Assembly (NCBI GenBank): GCA_002493085.1
Contig: DKXQ01000137.1
Coordinates: 1 to 36,694, forward strand
Direction of reading: 5' to 3'
From: Lachnoclostridium sp. UBA7122
GTDB taxonomy: Bacteria; Bacillota; Clostridia; Lachnospirales; Lachnospiraceae
Length of the DNA: 36,694 nt
Shown here in pieces: positions 32,084 through 36,694 of the stretch (the first letter of the stretch is position 1; the number at the start of each line of letters is the position of its first letter). A program made the translations under genes and the position numbers. Under the pieces are notes generated by a model. The model did no database searches. It was given only the letters and a program-made list of their open reading frames with translations, and was not told the DNA's origin.

Positions 32084-33478
32084 ATGAAGATTAACCACAA
32101 TATTGCAGCCCAGATTGCAAATGTAAACTTAAAAAAAGATGAAGCCAGAGTGTCAAACAGCCTTGGAAAATTAAGTTCAGGATATAAAATTACAAAAGCT
32201 GCCGATGATTCAGCAGGGCTTGCTATATCCAACAAGATGCGTACACAGATAAGGGCTTTAGACCAGGCTTCAAGAAATGCCGAAGATGGACAGTCCATTG
32301 TACAGACTGCTGATGGGGCTTTAAATGAAGTTATGTCTATATTGCACCGTATCCGTGAACTTGGCGTACAGAATGCGAATGATACATATACACTGGAAGA
32401 CCGTGATGCTTCACAGAATGAAATAGACCAGCTGCTTGACGAAATAGACCGCATCTCAAGTACTACAGAATTTAATGGCAAATCACTTCTGGACGGTTCA
32501 TCAGCAAGGGCAGTAACCAGCAGTGTAGATGGTGTTATTGCGATGAAAGCTTCAATGGCAGTTCCGAAGGGTACATACCAGTTTGAGATAACAGAGCCAG
32601 CGGAAAAGGCGAGGCTAGAAGGCTTTTCATATTCAATACCTGCAAGTGGTACCAGCCAGTTAATTATAAATGGAACTGCTATAGAACTGTCTTCGTCTGA
32701 CACTGCAGACAGCGCTGAACAAAAAATTGTTGATGCATGCAGCAAAATGGACATTGATGCAGAATGTAGTGATGGCGCTGTTAACCTTACAACAAGGGCA
32801 ACAGGAAGCCGCCAGAAACTAACCATAAGCCAGGGAACATCATCACAGTCCGCAGCTGGAAAAGATGTGCAGTTAGAGCTTGCACAAAACGATGAAGGTG
32901 TAGAAGGCGGTTTTTCAGAAAATGCCAAGATTTCATCTGATGGAAGCCAGGTTACTATAAAAGACAACGGAGGCTTTGAGATGTTTCTTGAAGTACCGCC
33001 TGTAAATCCAGCAGGAGGAGACCTGGCAGACAGTGCAGTTACATTAACAGTATATGAAGCAGGATATATGGGCATGCAGATTGGCGCTAATGAATTCCAG
33101 GTACTGAATATGAATTTTGATGAGATATCATGCCATACCCTTTCACTGCGTGATAATAATGGGCAAAATCTTATAAATGTATGTTCCCAGCATGGTGCAG
33201 GACAGACGATTGCAGCAATTGATGGCGCTATCCAGAAAGTTTCAGCAGCACGCTCAGAACTTGGAGCTTACCAGAACCGTCTTGAAGATACTGTATCAAG
33301 CCTTGATGTGGCAGTTTATAATGTAACTAATTCTATGTCCCGTATAATAGATACTGATATGGCAGAAGAGATGACACAGTATACACAGCTTACAGTACTG
33401 CAGCAGGCAGCTACGTCTATGCTTTCACAAGCTAATAATAAGCCACAGGAAATCATGAACCTTCTACAGGGAATGTAA
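32084..33478 (+). CDS. Flagellin with central IN-type insertion
   Basis: Flagellar filament protein of about 464 residues. N-terminal D0/D1 helices (KINHNIAAQIANVNLKK, LSSGYKITKAADDSAGLAIS, TADGALNEVMSILHRIRELG) and C-terminal D1/D0 (IQKVSAARSELGAYQNRLE, QAATSMLSQANNKPQEIMN) are canonical. The middle (about 165-370) holds an insert whose segment LIINGTAIELSSSDTADSAE followed by DGAVNLTTRATGSRQKLTI resembles the Flagellin_IN motif found in FlgK, FliD and some flagellins. ATG 32084 is chosen over TTG 32078 because AAAGGG lies 9 nt before it. It sits between the FliK-like gene and fliS, its likely chaperone. It could be the main or a minor flagellin; the window cannot tell. Confidence 0.93.
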   Translation: MKINHNIAAQIANVNLKKDEARVSNSLGKLSSGYKITKAADDSAGLAISNKMRTQIRALDQASRNAEDGQSIVQTADGALNEVMSILHRIRELGVQNANDTYTLEDRDASQNEIDQLLDEIDRISSTTEFNGKSLLDGSSARAVTSSVDGVIAMKASMAVPKGTYQFEITEPAEKARLEGFSYSIPASGTSQLIINGTAIELSSSDTADSAEQKIVDACSKMDIDAECSDGAVNLTTRATGSRQKLTISQGTSSQSAAGKDVQLELAQNDEGVEGGFSENAKISSDGSQVTIKDNGGFEMFLEVPPVNPAGGDLADSAVTLTVYEAGYMGMQIGANEFQVLNMNFDEISCHTLSLRDNNGQNLINVCSQHGAGQTIAAIDGAIQKVSAARSELGAYQNRLEDTVSSLDVAVYNVTNSMSRIIDTDMAEEMTQYTQLTVLQQAATSMLSQANNKPQEIMNLLQGM

Positions 33479-33506
33479 ATAATAAGAAAGGGAATTGCAA
33501 TTATCT

Positions 33507-33986
33507 ATGGATAACGAGCAGATAAGGGAATATACAGCCCGTATTTCACAGGCGAATAGAAGCGGGCTTGTAAACATAGTGTATGAACTGTTTGCATATA
33601 GTATAGACAGGGCAGGGCAGGCATTTGATGCAGATGATAAGGATACAGCTGTCAAATACCTGAAAAAAGCCCAGGAATGTGTCTGTGAACTAAAAAGAAA
33701 CCTAAATTTCCACTATGAGATTTCATATAACCTTGCAAGCCTTTACAGATATGTGCATGAACAGATTATAGCATCTATTACAAAGCGTAAACCTGTAAAC
33801 TTTGATATAATAAATAAAATTATGGGTGATCTCCAAAGTGCATTTATAGAGGTGTCAAAGCAGGATACGTCTGGTGCAGTGATGCAGAATACACAAAAAG
33901 TATATGCAGGACTTACTTATGGCAGGGGAAAACTGAATGAAGTATTTATGAATGGAAATGAACGGTCAAGAGGTTTTGTAGTATAA
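33507..33986 (+). CDS. fliS: FliS-type flagellin chaperone
   Basis: A 159-residue helical protein that fits the FliS fold: about 12-27 SRANRSGLVNIVYELF-like first helix (read as SQANRSGLVNIVYELFAYSI), then a helix with LKKAQECVCELKRNLNF, YEISYNLASLYRYVHEQI and a later helix with DLQSAFIEVSKQ. FliS binds the C terminus of flagellin, prevents early assembly and escorts it to the export gate. It is 28 nt downstream of flagellin. The ATG at 33507 is the best start; the AAAGGGA site is unusually far (about 13 nt), and TTG 33495 is an alternative but sits too close to it. The C-terminal 30 residues beyond the FliS core are variable. Confidence 0.85.
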   Translation: MDNEQIREYTARISQANRSGLVNIVYELFAYSIDRAGQAFDADDKDTAVKYLKKAQECVCELKRNLNFHYEISYNLASLYRYVHEQIIASITKRKPVNFDIINKIMGDLQSAFIEVSKQDTSGAVMQNTQKVYAGLTYGRGKLNEVFMNGNERSRGFVV

Positions 33987-33987
33987 A

Positions 33988-34030
33988 AGAAAAGGCGCTT
34001 CTTTTTTATAAAGGAAACGCCTTTTCTGGC
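33988..34030. terminator. Bidirectional Rho-independent terminator
   Basis: AGAAAAGGCG (33988-33997) pairs with CGCCTTTTCT (34018-34027); the internal loop carries CTTCTTTTTTATAAAGG. It lies between convergent fliS and the HIT gene and ends both. Confidence 0.75.
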
Positions 34031-34050
34031 TGCCGCTGTAATATTGCTAT

Positions 34051-34479
34051 TTACATATGTGCCTTTATTTTTTCAACAGTTTCTCTTATGGCAGCATCGT
34101 CTTTATTTGTTTCTGGCACATATTTAATAGTAATTCCATCATCTACATTGCGGGGTATAAGGTGCACATGAAGATGAAATACAGTCTGTCCTGCTGCTTC
34201 ACCGTTATTCTGCAGTACATTTAAGCCATCATAGCCAAAAGCATTTTTTATTGCAGCACCGCATTTCTTTGCAACTTTAAAAATCTTTTCACAGTATTCA
34301 TCAGGAAGTTCAAATATATTGGCGGCATGTGTTTTAGGCAGTATTATTGAATGGCCCCTGGAAGCAGGAGAGGCATCAAGTATAACTTTAAAATCATCAT
34401 CCTCATATATTGAAGCAGCAGGTATTCTGCCATGTGCAAGTTTACAGAAAATACAGTTGTCATCAATGTGGTTAGTCAT
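34051..34479 (-). CDS. HIT family nucleotide-binding protein
   Basis: A 142-residue histidine-triad protein, a hydrolase or transferase acting on nucleotide phosphoramidates or dinucleoside polyphosphates. The start CIFCKLAHGRIPAASIYEDD with a zinc-type CxxC and the C-terminal triad VFHLHVHLIPRN (His-x-His-x-His) are diagnostic. ATG 34479 is preferred because AAGGAG lies 7 nt upstream; the ATG 6 nt earlier has almost no spacing. It probably lies in a transcript with the flavodoxin-SCP2 gene, though 40 nt separate them. Confidence 0.92.
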   Translation of the reverse strand: MTNHIDDNCIFCKLAHGRIPAASIYEDDDFKVILDASPASRGHSIILPKTHAANIFELPDEYCEKIFKVAKKCGAAIKNAFGYDGLNVLQNNGEAAGQTVFHLHVHLIPRNVDDGITIKYVPETNKDDAAIRETVEKIKAHM

Positions 34480-34518
34480 ATTCATTCTCCTTTTCTATTA
34501 TCTTATTATTGACTGTCA

Positions 34519-35517
34519 TTACTTTTTAAACTGAAAGAGCGAATCAAACATCCTAAGAATCTTAAAGTCGCCTTTAGCTGTCAGTTCCCCAGATAAAAAT
34601 GTGCCCTGGAGGGTGCTTTGGCCTGACACTATTTTGTCTAGTACTTTAGAAGTTGTACGCAATATAATATCTGGATCATCTTTTGTGCCATAGTAACAGT
34701 TCAGTTCCCCATTGTCAGTTTCTACAACCATAGTGCTGCCTCTGTCTGATATCTCTATAGAAAAAGATAAGGCAATGCCAGGCACAGGATGGAAATGGCT
34801 CTCAAATGTTTCTATATAAGGTCCTTTGTCATAAGGGGACTTATCCCCCATCATCCCACGGAACATCTTTGAAAGTTCTTTTATATCCTCTTTCTGCTTT
34901 TTAACATACTGGTCATTGGAAACATACATTGAAAGCTGCTCACTTTCCTGTGGTGTCAGATTTATTGACTTGGGCTGTACTACATTATCAAGCACTGCAT
35001 AAGTACTTGAAGGAAATGAAGTTATCTTTTTTGTAAATACCCTGTAAAAATTCTCAGCTTTTTTTTCTATAAGGTATGCATAGTCAGTGCTGGTCTCAAA
35101 ACTGGCAGCATTATTTACATATGCACTTATGCCATCACAGACTTTGCCACCAAGAAGTTCCCATGCTTTTACCAGTGTAGTATAAGCCTCTTTTTCACCA
35201 TATGTTGTAGATATAGCCACAGGCATCATATACAAGTGTTTAATAGTATCTTTGTCCCCATACAGCCAGCATGAATCGAGGAACTGGTGCAAAAGCCCGC
35301 CTATGCCAAGCCATTCTACAGAGGCAGCCAGTATTACAGCATCTGTATCTTTCAGTGTTTTTGGCAGTACAGAAATTCCACGTATATCCTCGTATAGATT
35401 ATATTTTTTTACCTGAATGTTTAATTCATCAAGAACCTGTGAAAGCTTACCCATTACATAGTTGGCAGGGTCTTCAATAAGCCCCCTGCCACCATAGTAA
35501 ATATTTACATTTATCAT
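34519..35517 (-). CDS. Flavodoxin-like oxidoreductase fused to SCP2 domain
   Basis: A 332-residue two-domain protein. Residues 1 to about 160 have the NAD(P)H-dependent FMN reductase fold: VNIYYGGRG at the FMN loop, then DTDAVILAASVEWLGIGG and MPVAISTTYGEKEAYTTLV. A linker of about 50 residues (KKITSFPSSTYAVLDNVVQP, LSMYVSNDQYVKKQKEDIKE) leads to residues of about 240-332. These match the sterol-carrier-protein-2 fold (MVVETDNGELNCYYGTKDD, DPDIILRTTSKVLDKIVSG, FLSGELTAKGDFKILRMFD), a lipid-binding domain. The pairing suggests a redox enzyme working on a hydrophobic substrate. No family-specific function is known to me. It is coupled to the rhomboid gene (ATGA overlap). Confidence 0.85.
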   Translation of the reverse strand: MINVNIYYGGRGLIEDPANYVMGKLSQVLDELNIQVKKYNLYEDIRGISVLPKTLKDTDAVILAASVEWLGIGGLLHQFLDSCWLYGDKDTIKHLYMMPVAISTTYGEKEAYTTLVKAWELLGGKVCDGISAYVNNAASFETSTDYAYLIEKKAENFYRVFTKKITSFPSSTYAVLDNVVQPKSINLTPQESEQLSMYVSNDQYVKKQKEDIKELSKMFRGMMGDKSPYDKGPYIETFESHFHPVPGIALSFSIEISDRGSTMVVETDNGELNCYYGTKDDPDIILRTTSKVLDKIVSGQSTLQGTFLSGELTAKGDFKILRMFDSLFQFKK

Positions 35518-36593
35518 TGATTTGTTCCTGCCTTTCTGCCAGAATTGCTATTAATTCCAAATAATATGAATGTGATAAACAACCCACCCAGAAAACCACC
35601 TATATGGGCAGCATTATCAACCCCCTGGCTTGTAAAGCCGCCATATAAGCTTAAAAATGCCATAAATATAACACGCTGTAAATCAATTTTGTCTGCCTGT
35701 CTGTGCCTTATAAGCAGTATACAGAGCAAAGAACCCATTATGCCAAATATTGCTCCAGAAGCGCCAATTGATTCTGTATAGTTGTACTGTAGCATATTAT
35801 AAATCATTGAAGTACATCCTGCAATAATACCAGATAAAAAATAAATTATTAAATATTTAACTTTGCCAGCATATTGTTCAACATAGTTTCCAATAAAGAA
35901 CAAAACAATAGCATTATTAAATATATGGTCTGCTCCGGCATGGAGGAACATGCTTGTAATTATCCTGTAGTACTGGTGGTTGTTAATAACCAGATTCCAT
36001 GAAAGTGAACCTTTATCAATAAATAAAGCTCCATTTGCAGGCTTTGTTAAAAAGTCTGTAAGTATAAAAATAATAACATTTATTATAACCAGACATGTAT
36101 TAGCAGCCATTGGACTGTTAATATACTGTTTGCAATTATTTGCTGGATTATGTGTATATGTTTTGGAATTTCCAGTATTATAGCTATAACTTCCAAGATA
36201 TTCTTCTATGGCCTTCTTAAGTCCCCCATACATAGGCAGGATATTTCCATATACAAAAAGACCTGGCTGCGCTGGTTTTATATGCCATAGGCACACCTCG
36301 TTGTCCAACAGGCTGGAAGGAGGTGTCTTACTGCTTATAAAAATATAAAGAAAGTGGTAGAGATAACAATTCCTGTCCATAAGAAAATTTCTTATCTGCC
36401 TTGATATATGTCCAAGCTGTAAATCTGTATATCTTATACCTGAAGTTTCATCTAATGTAACTATAACATATCCCTCAGCATCTGTATTAATATCCGTATT
36501 CACCAGTTTTATATTTACATGTGGTTCTGTAACATTAAGACTGAGTTTTTCATACCCCATCTGGTTAAAGATAAATTCAATTTCATTATACAT
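35514..36593 (-). CDS. Rhomboid intramembrane serine protease
   Basis: A 359-residue membrane protein. Residues 1 to about 155 are a soluble N-terminal domain without clear homology. Six membrane helices follow from about 163. Catalytic Ser279 is in GASGAIFGIMGSLL, His330 in NAAHIGGFLGGLF, and the HxxxN element is HIFNNA (His223, Asn227). These are the rhomboid hallmarks; it cleaves transmembrane substrates, targets unknown. GGAGG precedes the ATG. Its stop overlaps the start of the flavodoxin-SCP2 gene, giving a two-gene operon. The 100 bases upstream hold the shared 20-bp element at 36675. Confidence 0.93.
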   Translation of the reverse strand: MYNEIEFIFNQMGYEKLSLNVTEPHVNIKLVNTDINTDAEGYVIVTLDETSGIRYTDLQLGHISRQIRNFLMDRNCYLYHFLYIFISSKTPPSSLLDNEVCLWHIKPAQPGLFVYGNILPMYGGLKKAIEEYLGSYSYNTGNSKTYTHNPANNCKQYINSPMAANTCLVIINVIIFILTDFLTKPANGALFIDKGSLSWNLVINNHQYYRIITSMFLHAGADHIFNNAIVLFFIGNYVEQYAGKVKYLIIYFLSGIIAGCTSMIYNMLQYNYTESIGASGAIFGIMGSLLCILLIRHRQADKIDLQRVIFMAFLSLYGGFTSQGVDNAAHIGGFLGGLFITFILFGINSNSGRKAGTNQ

Positions 36594-36674
36594 ACAACAC
36601 CTCCGTATAGTTTTGTGATACAGCTATCATTCTAACAAAAAATATGAAAATAATCCAGCAGCTGGCATAGTAAG

Positions 36675-36694
36675 GATAGTGTAACTTTACCTGG
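36675..36694. repeat. Second copy of the 20-bp intergenic element
   Basis: GATAGTGTAACTTTACCTGG is identical to 22703-22722 and reaches the window edge, so its true length is not visible. It lies 82 nt upstream of the rhomboid start. Confidence 0.5.

Overview
The window reads as chromosome of a motile, spore-forming, low-GC Firmicute, most likely Lachnospiraceae. This is inferred from the A+T-rich sequence, strong AGGAGG ribosome sites, a BspA-type leucine-rich repeat surface protein, an alpha/beta-type small acid-soluble spore protein, a flagellin/FliS pair preceded by a very large FliK-like protein, and sigma-D-like promoters. No rRNA, tRNA or intact insertion sequence was seen.

Layout. 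1-4370: a secreted BspA-like protein, ispE, and an unrecognised 209-residue protein behind a sigma-D-like promoter. 4377-13260: a type I-C CRISPR-Cas locus on the minus strand (cas3-cas5c-cas8c-cas7-cas4-cas1), then 29 repeats. 13461-14920: a divergent orphan 5-cytosine DNA methyltransferase. 14948-18460: malQ, a DUF1275 membrane protein, a ~130-nt multi-branched RNA-like element, a GreA-like factor and a Dabb protein. 18484-22599: a signalling cluster (methyl-accepting protein, Hpt protein, hybrid kinase with two receiver domains). 22886-25509: RqcH/NFACT and a PHP-family histidinol phosphatase. 25584-28623: a small unknown gene, a spore protein and thrS. 28634-33986: a motility operon (FliK-like protein, flagellin, FliS). 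34051-36593: a HIT protein, a flavodoxin-like/SCP2 fusion and a rhomboid protease.

The main discovery is in the CRISPR locus. cas1 is cut after about 80 codons and runs directly into the array. The rest of cas1, all of cas2, the leader and the leader-proximal repeat are absent. The sequence at the junction, which should be the newest spacer, is a 36-bp exact copy of the locus's own cas3 gene, with a TTC on the PAM side of a 33-nt core. The simplest reading is a suicidal spacer acquisition followed by a deletion. That deletion removed the repeat needed to process the self-targeting crRNA and destroyed the adaptation genes, but left the effector genes and 28 older spacers intact. The array would now be transcribed only by read-through from the cas operon.

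Secondary points are a 15-bp direct repeat with 30-bp period over the putative cas promoter, the four-helix element after greA, two pairs of intergenic motifs shared between distant genes, and the repeat-built FliK-like protein.
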